Shown in pieces: positions 7,718-15,060 of a DNA stretch of 19,742 bases; position 1 is the first letter of the stretch; each line of letters starts with the position of its first letter. The stretch covers positions 1 through 19,742 of the forward strand of contig CAIPUQ010000021.1 in the NCBI GenBank assembly GCA_903868295.1, in the 5' to 3' direction. Source of the DNA: an uncultured Roseiflexaceae bacterium (GTDB lineage Bacteria; Chloroflexota; Chloroflexia; Chloroflexales; Roseiflexaceae). Position numbers and translations under genes: made by a program. The notes beneath the pieces were generated by a model. The model searched no databases. It was given only the letters and a program-made list of their open reading frames with translations, and was not told the origin of the DNA.

Positions 7718-8360
7718 TGCTCTCCATGACATGCAACATGTCTTGCGTGACCTGCGTGATTTCACGCTGGCCATCAATTTCACGCAGCAATCCCTGCGTA
7801 CGGTAGTGGTCGATCAGTGGTAACGTCTGCGCAAAATAGACGCCGAGCCGCCGTTGGGCCGTCTCCATGTTGTCGTCGTTCCGCTGATACAACCTCCCAC
7901 CGCACTCGTCACAGACGTCGGGACGTTTGGATGGAAAGTAATATACATTATACGTTGAACCGCAAGTTTTACAAGTCTCACGACCGGCAATTCTGCGCAA
8001 AAGCGTCACTTCCGGGACTTTGAGGAACAAAACATGCCGCAAATCCCGTCCCTGACGCTCGAGCTCAACCGTTAGCGCCGCAACCTGGTCGATTGTACGG
8101 GGGAATCCGTCAAAGATTACACCTCGCTGACAATCTGGCTGCGCTATACGCTCCATTATCATGCGAATAACAACTTCGTCCGGGACGAGCTCGCCTCGAT
8201 CCATGTACGACTTCGCGAGCATACCGAGCTCAGTCCCCTGCCGAAGTGCCGAGCGGAAGAGATCACCACTTGCCACATGCACCAATCCCGAGTGTTCTTC
8301 AAGCGCTTTGGCTTGCGTTCCCTTGCCCGCTCCCGGTGCACCCAGCAGAATGACATCCAT
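7701..8360 (-). CDS. adk: Adenylate kinase
   Basis: A 219-residue long-type adenylate kinase catalysing ATP + AMP = 2 ADP in the cytosol. The P-loop is GAPGAGKGT at residues 7-15, and the NMP-binding segment includes SGDLFR and DGFPRT (Arg88). The LID domain (about 125-160) carries four cysteines, Cys130, Cys133, Cys150 and Cys153, in C-x2-C pairs, so it should bind a structural zinc ion. The start is the ATG with GGAGG five bases upstream; the frame extending into secY is not conserved. secY-adk-map-infA is a classical spc-operon order. Confidence 0.97.
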   Translation of the reverse strand: MDVILLGAPGAGKGTQAKALEEHSGLVHVASGDLFRSALRQGTELGMLAKSYMDRGELVPDEVVIRMIMERIAQPDCQRGVIFDGFPRTIDQVAALTVELERQGRDLRHVLFLKVPEVTLLRRIAGRETCKTCGSTYNVYYFPSKRPDVCDECGGRLYQRNDDNMETAQRRLGVYFAQTLPLIDHYRTQGLLREIDGQREITQVTQDMLHVMESNGSHA

Positions 8361-8394
8361 CAAATCCTCCGCCGCTCTTCGTTGAACTGCAGTC

Positions 8395-9750
8395 CTACCG
8401 TCGTCCCAGAAAGCCCTCGTAGTTCCGCATGACCAATTGCGCTTCGATTTGGCGCAATGTGTCAACCGCAACACCGACGACAATCAACAACGCCGTAGCA
8501 CCCAAACCAATCGGGACACCAGTGATGGCTTGTGTCAAGAATGGCAGAATCGCGACGAGACCCAAGAAGATTGCGCCGGTCCGCGTCAAGCGGGTCACAA
8601 TCTGGTCGAGGTATACTTCGGTGTTCTTCCCTGGACGAATGCCCAAGATGAACCCACCGTTCTTTTGCAAGGTGTCAGGGATATTCTGCTGTTCGAAGAT
8701 AACCTTCGTATAGAAGTACGTGAAGAAAAAGACCAACACGAACAATCCCAGCGAATACACCCATGTCCCAGTGCCGTATTGCGGACTAAATGTCTGATAG
8801 GTGAAACACGCTACTTGCTTCAAAATCGAAGCGTCAGCTGCTGCAGTTACCTCTGGACATGCGTACGACGCTAACGTCCCAGGGAAGATAATGATGCTCT
8901 GCGCAAAAATCAACGGAATCATTCCGGCCATATTCACCTTGAGTGGGATGTGGCTGGTCTGTCCGCCGTATTGCCGATTGCCGCGCATGCGCTTGGCATA
9001 TTGCACCGGAATCCGTCGCTGCCCCTCGTGCATCATGATGATGCCTACAATGGTCAACAACGCAATTGCCAAGAACGCAATGATACCAATGACGGTCTCT
9101 GCACCGCCGGTTTCGACCGATGTAAATCCTTGCAATACCAGTGATGGCAACCCAGACACGATACCTGCAAAGATAATCATCGAAATCCCGTTGCCTATCC
9201 CATACGACTGGATTTGCTCGCCCAACCAGATCAGGAACATCGTTCCCGCCAGCATGGCTACAAGAATCGTAAAGGTCGGCATGAAGTTGTTCACGATGTC
9301 GAACGACGATCGGAACAAGCTCTGCCCGCTGCCGAGGCTGCGGTCGAGCGTCAGTGTCTGGCCGTAGGCCGACAACAATGCCATCGGGATGGTGGCGACG
9401 AAGGTAATCTGATTGATTTTGATGCGACCCTGCTCGCCTTCTTTACGAAGGTCGTTCAGTGCCGGGATCAACGGCTGCAGCAATTGCACGATAATCTGTG
9501 CCGTGATGTAAGGGTATACACCCATCGATGCAACGGACAGATTCTGCAATGCACCACCTGCAAAAATATTCAGCAGCTGGGCGAGCTGATTGCTCTGCAA
9601 CGCCTCTTTCAGACTAGCAAGTGCTTGTGGGTCGAGATACGGCACAGGGATGTGTGCAATAAATCGAAACACCAGCAGCATCCCCAAGGTGAAAAACACC
9701 CTGCGACGCAGTTCTGGCACTTGCAGTGCTTGTAACACTGACGTAAGCAT
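8395..9750 (-). CDS. secY: Preprotein translocase subunit SecY
   Basis: A 451-residue SecY, the ten-helix channel of the Sec translocon in the cytoplasmic membrane. Landmarks are the plug/TM2a region (LLNIFAGGALQNLSVASMGVYPYITAQI, about 59-86), EQIQSYGIGNGISMIIFAGI, the cytosolic loop with RRIPVQYAKR, and the TM7 segment AGMIPLIFAQSIIIFPGTLA. The cytosolic loop with FILGIRPGKNTEVYL precedes the last two helices. The loop between TM7 and TM8 (about 295-331) is long and holds the only two cysteines I see in the protein, Cys298 and Cys315. GGAG precedes the ATG. Confidence 0.98.
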   Translation of the reverse strand: MLTSVLQALQVPELRRRVFFTLGMLLVFRFIAHIPVPYLDPQALASLKEALQSNQLAQLLNIFAGGALQNLSVASMGVYPYITAQIIVQLLQPLIPALNDLRKEGEQGRIKINQITFVATIPMALLSAYGQTLTLDRSLGSGQSLFRSSFDIVNNFMPTFTILVAMLAGTMFLIWLGEQIQSYGIGNGISMIIFAGIVSGLPSLVLQGFTSVETGGAETVIGIIAFLAIALLTIVGIIMMHEGQRRIPVQYAKRMRGNRQYGGQTSHIPLKVNMAGMIPLIFAQSIIIFPGTLASYACPEVTAAADASILKQVACFTYQTFSPQYGTGTWVYSLGLFVLVFFFTYFYTKVIFEQQNIPDTLQKNGGFILGIRPGKNTEVYLDQIVTRLTRTGAIFLGLVAILPFLTQAITGVPIGLGATALLIVVGVAVDTLRQIEAQLVMRNYEGFLGRR

Positions 9751-9774
9751 GGACCTATCTCCTCAAAGCCAGTC

Positions 9775-9800
9775 GTGGTGAACGCCGGAGCGTTCACCAC
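9775..9800 (-). promoter_or_regulatory. rplO-secY intergenic hairpin with UNCG-type loop
   Basis: A perfect 11-bp inverted repeat, 9775-9785 (GTGGTGAACGC) with 9790-9800, has a 4-nt loop. In minus-strand RNA the loop reads UCCG closed by a C-G pair, which fits the exceptionally stable C(UNCG)G tetraloop class. In plus-strand RNA it would be CGGA. It lies between the rplO stop and the secY ribosome binding site. No U-run follows it, so it is not a normal terminator; mRNA processing, stability or partial attenuation are possible roles. Confidence 0.65.
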
Positions 9801-9811
9801 CATACCGTCTG

Positions 9812-10318
9812 TTATTCAGCTGCCTGCCGTGATACAGAGTGGACACCGAAGCTCCGTGATGGACGAATCAACGTCCACTGCAACTCGGTCACTGTGCCAC
9901 CAGCTGCTTCGATCTTCTGACGGGCCGTTGCACTTGCCTTGTGGACTTCGACGGTCAACGCAACGTTGATATCGCCGTCACCCAGCAACTTCACCGGACG
10001 GTCAGCTTTGATCAAGCCACCGGCTACCAGTTCGGTCACCGTAAGTGTCGTACCTGCCGGCAATTCGCTCAAGTCAGCGACATTCAATACTTGGTATTCA
10101 ATGCGCCAGCGATTCTTGAAGCCACGCAGATACGGCATACGCTTGGTCAAACGGTTCTGACCGCCTTCAAAGGTGCGATACGGGTTTGGTCCCGAACGTG
10201 CCTTTTGACCCATCATACCCTTACCGGCAGTTTTACCTTTACCAGAACCATAACCACGACCGACACGCTTGGACTTGTGGGTGGATCCGGCTGCTGGCCG
10301 CAAATCGGTCAACTTCAT
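9812..10318 (-). CDS. rplO: 50S ribosomal protein L15
   Basis: A 168-residue L15, a late-assembly large-subunit protein with a long extension into 23S rRNA. The N-terminal Gly-rich basic stretch (about residues 19-43, VGRGYGSGKGKTAGKG then GQKARSG) is diagnostic. FEGGQNRLTKRMPYLRGFKN follows. It is somewhat longer than the roughly 145-residue norm because of a C-terminal extension after the KIEAAGGTV strand. Its ATG overlaps the rpmD stop by four bases, and a 61-nt gap with a strong hairpin separates it from secY. Confidence 0.98.
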   Translation of the reverse strand: MKLTDLRPAAGSTHKSKRVGRGYGSGKGKTAGKGMMGQKARSGPNPYRTFEGGQNRLTKRMPYLRGFKNRWRIEYQVLNVADLSELPAGTTLTVTELVAGGLIKADRPVKLLGDGDINVALTVEVHKASATARQKIEAAGGTVTELQWTLIRPSRSFGVHSVSRQAAE

Positions 10319-10515
10319 GATTGAGCCTCGTTTTCTGCGATTTCTTGGACCGTCACGAGGTGACGAACCTTGAAAATCATGCCGCGCACCGTTGGGGTGT
10401 CTTCGCGGACAACGGTGCTATTGAGCTTGCGCAGACCAATCGACTTTACCGTCTCTTTTTGGTCAATGCTGTACCCAATGGAGCTCTTGGTATAGGTTAT
10501 TCGCAATTTTGCCAT
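10315..10515 (-). CDS. rpmD: 50S ribosomal protein L30
   Basis: A 66-residue L30, a small large-subunit protein that some bacterial lineages lack. It reads MAKLRITYTKSSIGYSIDQK, then SIGLRKLNSTVVREDTPTVRGMI, and ends in the helix VRHLVTVQEI, all typical. Its ATG is three bases after the rpsE stop, with AGGAG inside the end of rpsE, and its stop overlaps rplO. The block is therefore likely translationally coupled. Confidence 0.97.
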   Translation of the reverse strand: MAKLRITYTKSSIGYSIDQKETVKSIGLRKLNSTVVREDTPTVRGMIFKVRHLVTVQEIAENEAQS

Positions 10516-10518
10516 GAC

Positions 10519-11061
10519 CTACGACTCCTGCTTGATGGCGCTCTTCACCATACGGCGCTGGCGCAACTCGTGACGGGTCAGGCCACGCTCTTTTGCGGTC
10601 GAATCGACCGACTTCATTTGGCGCAATGCCTCAAAGGTTGCCTTCACCACATTGACGGGGTTGTTGCTCCCGTAACGCTTTGACAACAAGTCCTTGATGC
10701 CGGCTGCCTCTACGACCGGGCGTACACCGCGACCCGCGATAACGCCGGTACCAGGAGCTGCAGGGATCAAACGCACTTTGGTTGCAGAGTATTCTGCTTC
10801 GCTCTCGTGCGTGACTGTGGCGCGTGCCAATGGGACGAAGATCAAATTCTTCTTGGCTGCTTCGACACCTTTGCGGATTGCATCGGGGACTTCAGCGGCT
10901 TTGCCCATCCCAACACCCACATGTCCGTTCCCATCACCAACAACAACCATCGTGCTAAAGCTAAAGCGGCGTCCGCCCTTTACCACTTTCGACACGCGGT
11001 TGATTTGTACGATTTTTTCCTCGAGCTCAAGGCCCTCGGAATTGATCTGTTTCTTTGCCAC
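10519..11061 (-). CDS. rpsE: 30S ribosomal protein S5
   Basis: A 180-residue S5, needed for decoding fidelity and mRNA unwinding at the entry site. The dsRNA-binding-like N-terminal domain has VKGGRRFSFSTMVVVGDGNGHVGVGMGKA (residues 27-55). The C-terminal domain has LIPAAPGTGVIAGRGVRPVVEAAGIKDLLSKRYGS. The start is a GTG (GTGGCAAAG) with GGAGGAG very close upstream, giving the expected short N-terminus. An upstream in-frame extension to 11154 lacks family similarity and would run through the intergenic hairpin. Confidence 0.96.
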   Translation of the reverse strand: MAKKQINSEGLELEEKIVQINRVSKVVKGGRRFSFSTMVVVGDGNGHVGVGMGKAAEVPDAIRKGVEAAKKNLIFVPLARATVTHESEAEYSATKVRLIPAAPGTGVIAGRGVRPVVEAAGIKDLLSKRYGSNNPVNVVKATFEALRQMKSVDSTAKERGLTRHELRQRRMVKSAIKQES

Positions 11062-11081
11062 AACTCCTCCACCGTCTCGCT

Positions 11082-11101
11082 TGTATCTGTACTCAGATAC
11101 A
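11082..11101 (-). promoter_or_regulatory. rplR-rpsE intergenic hairpin
   Basis: A perfect 8-bp inverted repeat, TGTATCTG with CAGATACA, has a 4-nt loop. It lies in the 61-nt gap between the rplR stop and the rpsE start, about 12 nt before the ribosome binding site. A second copy of the left arm's core (TATCTG in minus-strand RNA) occurs just after the rplR stop and could compete for the same partner. No U-run is present. Confidence 0.5.
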
Positions 11102-11122
11102 CGACATATCAAAACAGATACC

Positions 11123-11473
11123 TTAGAACTCGAGGCCGCCCTTGCGTGCGCCATCGGCTAGGGCCTGGACGCGGCCATGATAGCGGAAGCCACCACGGTC
11201 GAACACGACTGTGGTAATCCCAGCAGTCTTGGCCTTGCTGGCGATGAGTTCACCGACCTTCGCGGCCTGCTCGCTCTTGGTACCGGTCAGCTTGTCTGCC
11301 TTGCTCGAAGCAGACAGCAACGTGTTGCCGGTCACATCATCGATTACCTGGGCATAAATATGCGCGCTGCTGCGGAAGACGCTCAACCGTGGGCGGATAG
11401 TGGTGCCCTCGACCTTGCGACGTACCCGGCTATGTCGGCGCAGACGAAGCTCACGAGCTTTACGTACTGCCAT
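11123..11473 (-). CDS. rplR: 50S ribosomal protein L18
   Basis: A 116-residue L18, which binds 5S rRNA in the central protuberance together with L5. The basic N-terminus leads into RPRLSVFRSSAHIYAQVIDD. TLLSASSKADKL, the AAKVGELIASKAKTAGI helix, and the C-terminal VFDRGGFRYHGRVQALADGARKGGLEF are all conserved. GGAG lies upstream of the ATG. The 57-nt gap to rplF contains a possible GGGGA/TCCCC stem at 11496-11520. Confidence 0.98.
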   Translation of the reverse strand: MAVRKARELRLRRHSRVRRKVEGTTIRPRLSVFRSSAHIYAQVIDDVTGNTLLSASSKADKLTGTKSEQAAKVGELIASKAKTAGITTVVFDRGGFRYHGRVQALADGARKGGLEF

Positions 11474-11530
11474 GTCAATCTCCTAATCAGTATTGGGGGA
11501 AAATGAGCTGCACTCTCCCCGCTACTGTCA

Positions 11531-12094
11531 TTACTTCGCCTTACCGGCCTTACCAGCTTTGCGACGGACTCGCTCGCCTTGGAACTTGATACCATAGCCT
11601 TTGTAGGGCTCGGGTGGTCGCAATGCGCGAATCTTGGCCGCTTGCTCACCGACCAACTGCTTATCGATACCCCTGACAATCACTTGCTGGGGCTCGCTGG
11701 CAGTCTTACGCTCGATGATTTCGAACGCAATCCCTTCGGGTGGGACGACACGGATAGGGTGCGAATAGCCGACGAAGACAACGATATTTTTGCCTTCACG
11801 TGCTGCACGATAACCGACGCCCAACACTTCGAGAACGCGGGTAAATCCGTTGGTGACACCCTCGACCATATTGGCCAGGAGCGTCCGCGTCAACCCGTGC
11901 AATGAGCGGTGCTCTTTGCCGTCGGTTGGGCGCGTCACGAGCAACTGGGTGCCCGTGTTTTCGATGTTGATGCTCGCTGGCAATGCCTGCGAGAGGGTGC
12001 CCTTGGGCCCCTTAACCGTCAACAGATTCCCCTCGGCGATTTGGACATCGACACCCTTGGGGAGGTTGATCGGTTGTTTACCAATACGAGACAT
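11531..12094 (-). CDS. rplF: 50S ribosomal protein L6
   Basis: A 187-residue L6, made of two tandem similar domains and located at the base of the L7/L12 stalk near the sarcin-ricin loop. It starts MSRIGKQPINLPKGVDVQI, with VKGPKGTLSQALP, GVTNGFTRVLEVLGVGYRA, the SHPIRVVPPEGI strand, and the conserved end PEPYKGYGIKFQGERVRRK. It is slightly longer than usual because of a short Ala/Gly/Lys-rich tail. GAGGGGAGAAG precedes the ATG, 18 nt after rpsH. Confidence 0.98.
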   Translation of the reverse strand: MSRIGKQPINLPKGVDVQIAEGNLLTVKGPKGTLSQALPASINIENTGTQLLVTRPTDGKEHRSLHGLTRTLLANMVEGVTNGFTRVLEVLGVGYRAAREGKNIVVFVGYSHPIRVVPPEGIAFEIIERKTASEPQQVIVRGIDKQLVGEQAAKIRALRPPEPYKGYGIKFQGERVRRKAGKAGKAK

Positions 12095-12112
12095 TAGTTC
12101 TTCTCCCCTCGG

Positions 12113-12511
12113 TTACCAGACATAGCAAAGCACTTCGCCGCCGATGCGCTTCTGCCATGCTTCGTATCCAGCCATCACGCCATTTGGTGTAGACAAAATG
12201 CTGATGCCCAGACCGCCGCGTACTTGCGGGATTTCGGCTACGCCAGCATAGGTGCGCAGCCCTGGTTTACTGACACGCTTCAACCCTGTGATAACCGGTT
12301 GTTTGTCGGCGTTGTACTTGAGTGACAACGTCAACACCGCACAGGGCTTCTCATCACGCACTTGAATGTCAGCGATGAAGCCTTCACGCTTCAAGATTTG
12401 CGCGATCGCTAGCTTCATTTTTGACGTCGGCATCGAAACGCTGGCCTGGCGAGCCATTCCTGCGTTACGAATGCGGGTCAACATATCGCCAATCGGATCA
12501 TTCACACTCAC
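12113..12511 (-). CDS. rpsH: 30S ribosomal protein S8
   Basis: A 132-residue S8, a primary 16S rRNA-binder in the central domain. It reads MSVNDPIGDMLTRIRNAGMA from a GTG start that has AGGAGG eight bases upstream. SKPGLRTYAG and the C-terminal GGLGISILSTPNGVM...GGEVLCYVW are diagnostic. In E. coli S8 represses the spc operon by binding an mRNA helix near the rplX-rplE junction. Whether this organism does the same cannot be read directly, but the rplX-rplE gap here does contain two hairpins. Confidence 0.98.
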   Translation of the reverse strand: MSVNDPIGDMLTRIRNAGMARQASVSMPTSKMKLAIAQILKREGFIADIQVRDEKPCAVLTLSLKYNADKQPVITGLKRVSKPGLRTYAGVAEIPQVRGGLGISILSTPNGVMAGYEAWQKRIGGEVLCYVW

Positions 12512-12575
12512 TGGACGTTCCTCCTAGGTCACCAAATTGCTTCTTCAGGCGAAGCCATCGCCCGGGCATGGTCCC

Positions 12576-12761
12576 TTACCAGCTCGACTTGGTTACGCCG
12601 GGGATTAGCCCCTTGAGCGCATTCTCACGGAAGCAGATACGGCACATCCCAAACTTACGCATGTAAGAACGGGCACGTCCACACACCTTGCATCGGTTGT
12701 ACGCCTGCACGCTGTGTTTCGGCGTGCGCGAGGCCTTCACAATCATCGACCGCTTAGCCAA
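12576..12761 (-). CDS. rpsN: 30S ribosomal protein S14, zinc-binding type
   Basis: A 61-residue S14 of the short zinc-ribbon form, in the 30S head. Zinc ligands are Cys24 and Cys27 (CKVCGRARSY) and Cys40 and Cys43 (CRICFRENA), with the usual end GLIPGVTKSSW. The start codon is TTG. AGGA lies nine bases upstream, and the next in-frame ATG would remove the conserved MAKRS start. It sits between rplE and rpsH, the standard position. Confidence 0.97.
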   Translation of the reverse strand: MAKRSMIVKASRTPKHSVQAYNRCKVCGRARSYMRKFGMCRICFRENALKGLIPGVTKSSW

Positions 12762-12817
12762 AGCTTTGTTTCCTTTCTTCCATCCGAACTGGTGAGTCGA
12801 ATGACTCCTGGCTCGAA

Positions 12818-13360
12818 TCAGTCACGAAATGGCATACCCAAACGCTTCAACAGCGCATAGCCAGCTGCATCATCGAGTGCCGAGGTGTTGATCGAAATCT
12901 CCATACCGCGGATCTTGTCGATTTTGTCGATTTCGATTTCCGGGAAGACGATTTGTTCACGCAACCCCAAACTGAAGTTGCCTCGGCCGTCGAATGAACG
13001 GCGATTAATACCGCGGAAGTCACGCAAGCGTGGCAACGCGAGGTTCATCAACCGATCCATAAAGTCGTACATTCGGGTGGCGCGCAACGTCACCATCACG
13101 CCGATAGCCTGACCTTCACGGAGTTTGAAGTTGGCGATCGACTTCTTGGCCTTGGTGGTAACAGGCTTTTGACCGGTGATCATGGTCAACTGCTCGATAG
13201 CGGCGTCGATAGCCTTCGAGTTGTTGAGTGCCTCACCGAGGCCGATGTTCACTACCACCTTGTTCATGCGCGGTACTTGCATGACTGAACCGTAATTGAA
13301 TTCCTGCATCAAGGCAGGAACGACTTCAGTCAGGTACTTTTCCTTCAGACGCGGTGTCAT
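12818..13360 (-). CDS. rplE: 50S ribosomal protein L5
   Basis: A 180-residue L5, which anchors 5S rRNA in the central protuberance and contacts the P-site tRNA. It starts with MTPRLKEKYLTEVVPALMQ. VPRMNKVVVNIGLGEA, ITGQKPVTTKAKKSIANFKLREG, LPRLRDFRGI and FSLGLREQIVFPEIEIDKI are typical. GAGGAG lies six bases before the ATG, right after the hairpins of the rplX-rplE gap. Confidence 0.98.
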   Translation of the reverse strand: MTPRLKEKYLTEVVPALMQEFNYGSVMQVPRMNKVVVNIGLGEALNNSKAIDAAIEQLTMITGQKPVTTKAKKSIANFKLREGQAIGVMVTLRATRMYDFMDRLMNLALPRLRDFRGINRRSFDGRGNFSLGLREQIVFPEIEIDKIDKIRGMEISINTSALDDAAGYALLKRLGMPFRD

Positions 13361-13371
13361 TCGTTACTCCT

Positions 13372-13431
13372 CAAGGGCTTGGAACGTCTCCCGAATGACG
13401 TTCCGGCCTTGAACATGCGGCACACTGCCGC
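13372..13431 (-). promoter_or_regulatory. Two stem-loops in the rplX-rplE gap
   Basis: The first in transcription order is GCGGCA/TGCCGC at 13417-13431, a 6-bp stem with a 3-nt loop just after the rplX stop. The second, at 13372-13411, has an 8-bp perfect core (GGAACGTC with GACGTTCC, 8-nt loop) and an outer 5-bp CAAGG/CCTTG arm. It ends seven bases before the GAGGAG of rplE. No U-runs follow. In E. coli this junction is the S8 repressor target; the sequence here does not let me confirm an S8 site. Confidence 0.6.
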
Positions 13432-13435
13432 GCTA

Positions 13436-13768
13436 CTACTCATCGATTACGGCGTCACACGATTTGCAGAATCGTACCTTTTTGGCACGACCCTTGGCGT
13501 CAGTTGCCTCGAGGATGCGATTGCCGGTGCGTGACGCACGGCCACACTTCGGGCAAATCAACATCACGTTTGACACGTGGACGGGAGCCTCTTGCTCTAT
13601 GATACCACCCATTTGGCCAATGGCGCGTGGGCGTACATGTCGCTTGATTTTGTTCAGACCTTCGATGACTACGCGGTCCTTCGCTGGGATCGAAAGGGTG
13701 ATTTTGCCCTTCTTGCCCTTCTCTTTACCGGCAATCACGAGAACTTCGTCACCTTTTTTGACGTGCAT
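13436..13768 (-). CDS. rplX: 50S ribosomal protein L24
   Basis: A 110-residue L24, an assembly initiator of the large subunit near the exit tunnel. The N-terminal KOW motif is VKKGDEVLVIAGKEKGKKGKI, followed by GLNKIKRHVRP. The C-terminal half holds two C-x2-C pairs, Cys72/Cys75 (CPKCGRASR) and Cys101/Cys104 (CKSCDAVI), forming a zinc-ribbon-like module seen in many bacterial L24s. Its ATG overlaps the rplN stop (TAATG). Confidence 0.98.
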   Translation of the reverse strand: MHVKKGDEVLVIAGKEKGKKGKITLSIPAKDRVVIEGLNKIKRHVRPRAIGQMGGIIEQEAPVHVSNVMLICPKCGRASRTGNRILEATDAKGRAKKVRFCKSCDAVIDE

Positions 13769-14136
13769 TACAGCACCTCCGGCGCGAGCGATACGATACG
13801 CATGAAGCCGCGCTCACGCAACTCACGTGCAACTGGCCCGAAGATACGGGTGCCGCGCGGGTTGTCTTCTTTGTTGATGATTACTGCTGCGTTGTCGTCA
13901 AATCGGATGTGTGATCCGTCTTTGCGGCCGTATTCCTTGTGGGTACGGACCACGACTGCGCGCACCACTTCGCCCTTCTTGACGGTACCACCGGGGGTGG
14001 CATCCTTCACCGAAGCGACGATGATATCGCCGACGAAGCCATAGCGCACGCGAGAGCCGCCCATTACGCGGATACACATGATTTCTTTGGCACCGGTGTT
14101 GTCGGCAACCTTGAGGCGAGACTGTTGTTGAATCAT
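13768..14136 (-). CDS. rplN: 50S ribosomal protein L14
   Basis: A 122-residue L14, at the subunit interface forming an intersubunit bridge and binding ribosomal silencing factor RsfS in other bacteria. It reads MIQQQSRLKVADNTGAKEI, CIRVMGGS, GDIIVASVKDATPGG, KKGEVVRAVVVRT and RIFGPVARELRE, all highly conserved and of exact family length. Only three bases separate it from rpsQ, and it overlaps rplX by one base. Confidence 0.99.
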   Translation of the reverse strand: MIQQQSRLKVADNTGAKEIMCIRVMGGSRVRYGFVGDIIVASVKDATPGGTVKKGEVVRAVVVRTHKEYGRKDGSHIRFDDNAAVIINKEDNPRGTRIFGPVARELRERGFMRIVSLAPEVL

Positions 14137-14139
14137 CTC

Positions 14140-14400
14140 TTAGTCCTCCTGGCCCTTCGTCACAATCTCGATGACTTCCCAGCTCTTGGTTTTGCTGAGT
14201 GGTCGAGTCTCGCCGATCCGAACCAAATCGCCGATTTTGCAGGTGTTCTGCTCGTCGTGCGCATGGAACTTGTTGGTCGTGCGGATAATCTTGCGGTAGA
14301 GCGGATGTGGGCGCAGATAATCTACCGCCACTACGACGGTTTTGTTCATCTTGTTGCTCACGACACGCCCGACCTTATACTGTCGTCGTCCTTCGGCCAT
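14140..14400 (-). CDS. rpsQ: 30S ribosomal protein S17
   Basis: An 86-residue S17, an OB-fold primary binder of the 16S rRNA 5' domain. RRQYKVGRVVSNKMNKTVVV is followed by HPLYRKIIRTTNKFHAHDE and KIGDLVRIGETRPLSKTKSW, the family signature. It starts 21 nt after rpmC. GGGAGAAAG precedes the ATG. Confidence 0.98.
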   Translation of the reverse strand: MAEGRRQYKVGRVVSNKMNKTVVVAVDYLRPHPLYRKIIRTTNKFHAHDEQNTCKIGDLVRIGETRPLSKTKSWEVIEIVTKGQED

Positions 14401-14421
14401 CGTCTCTTTCTCCCAAGGGCT

Positions 14422-14616
14422 TTACGCGCCCAGTTCGCGCTCACGCAAGATCGTCTTGATCCGTGCAATTTCGCGGCGCACAATCTTTTGGCGCCCAGTT
14501 GCCGTCAGCTTGCCGGTTACTGCCTGGAAGCGCAGATTGAACAGTTCCTTGTAGTACTCTTCGATGTCTGCGTTCAGCTTGCTGGTGTCTTGATCACGGA
14601 GTTGCGTTGCATTCAT
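14422..14616 (-). CDS. rpmC: 50S ribosomal protein L29
   Basis: A 64-residue L29, a two-helix hairpin protein next to L23 at the tunnel exit where nascent-chain factors dock. It reads NATQLRDQDTSKLNADIEEY, ELFNLRFQAVTGKL and VRREIARIKTILRERE. The length is typical. The ATG overlaps the rplP stop by four bases (ATGA), so it is likely coupled to L16 translation. Confidence 0.97.
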   Translation of the reverse strand: MNATQLRDQDTSKLNADIEEYYKELFNLRFQAVTGKLTATGRQKIVRREIARIKTILRERELGA

Positions 14617-15035
14617 TCGCCAGCCTCCTCTTCGCGCGAGATAATCTTGCAGTGAATTGGCAACTTCGCAGCCGCCAAATGCAAGGCTTCCATCGCGACT
14701 TCTGCGCGCACGCCGCCGATTTCGAACATGATTCGACCCGGCTTGACGACCGCGACATAGTGATCCACAGCACCCTTACCGCTACCCATGCGGGTTTCGG
14801 CGGGCTTTGCCGTGATTGGCTTATCGGGGAAAATGCGGATCCATACCTTACCACCACGTTTGACATGGTGAGAAATGGCACGGCGAGCCGCTTCGATCTG
14901 GCGGCTGGTAATCCAGGCTGGCTCTGCAGCCAACAACCCGAAATCGCCGAAGGCGACCGTGTTGCCACGCTGAGACATGCCACGATTATTGCCGCGATGC
15001 ATCTTGCGGTACTTGACGCGCTTTGGCATCAACAT
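14613..15035 (-). CDS. rplP: 50S ribosomal protein L16
   Basis: A 140-residue L16, which helps form the A-site tRNA path of the large subunit. It starts MLMPKRVKYRKMHRG, with GNTVAFGDFGL, the helix ITSRQIEAARRAI, and KPAETRMGSGKGAVDHYVAVVKPG, which includes Arg82 at the site that is hydroxylated (Arg81) in E. coli L16. AAGGAG lies eight bases before the ATG, 25 nt after rpsC. Confidence 0.98.
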   Translation of the reverse strand: MLMPKRVKYRKMHRGNNRGMSQRGNTVAFGDFGLLAAEPAWITSRQIEAARRAISHHVKRGGKVWIRIFPDKPITAKPAETRMGSGKGAVDHYVAVVKPGRIMFEIGGVRAEVAMEALHLAAAKLPIHCKIISREEEAGE

Positions 15036-15060
15036 AGGTCGTGCTCCTTACAATCCTCGG

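Noticed and set aside
9775..9800. Considered as a Rho-independent terminator
   Set aside because: No run of T follows the stem in the direction of transcription, and secY is expected to be co-transcribed.
13939..14655. A 238-codon plus-strand frame opposite rplN, rpsQ and rpmC
   Set aside because: Antisense shadow of three well-identified genes, with no family features of its own.
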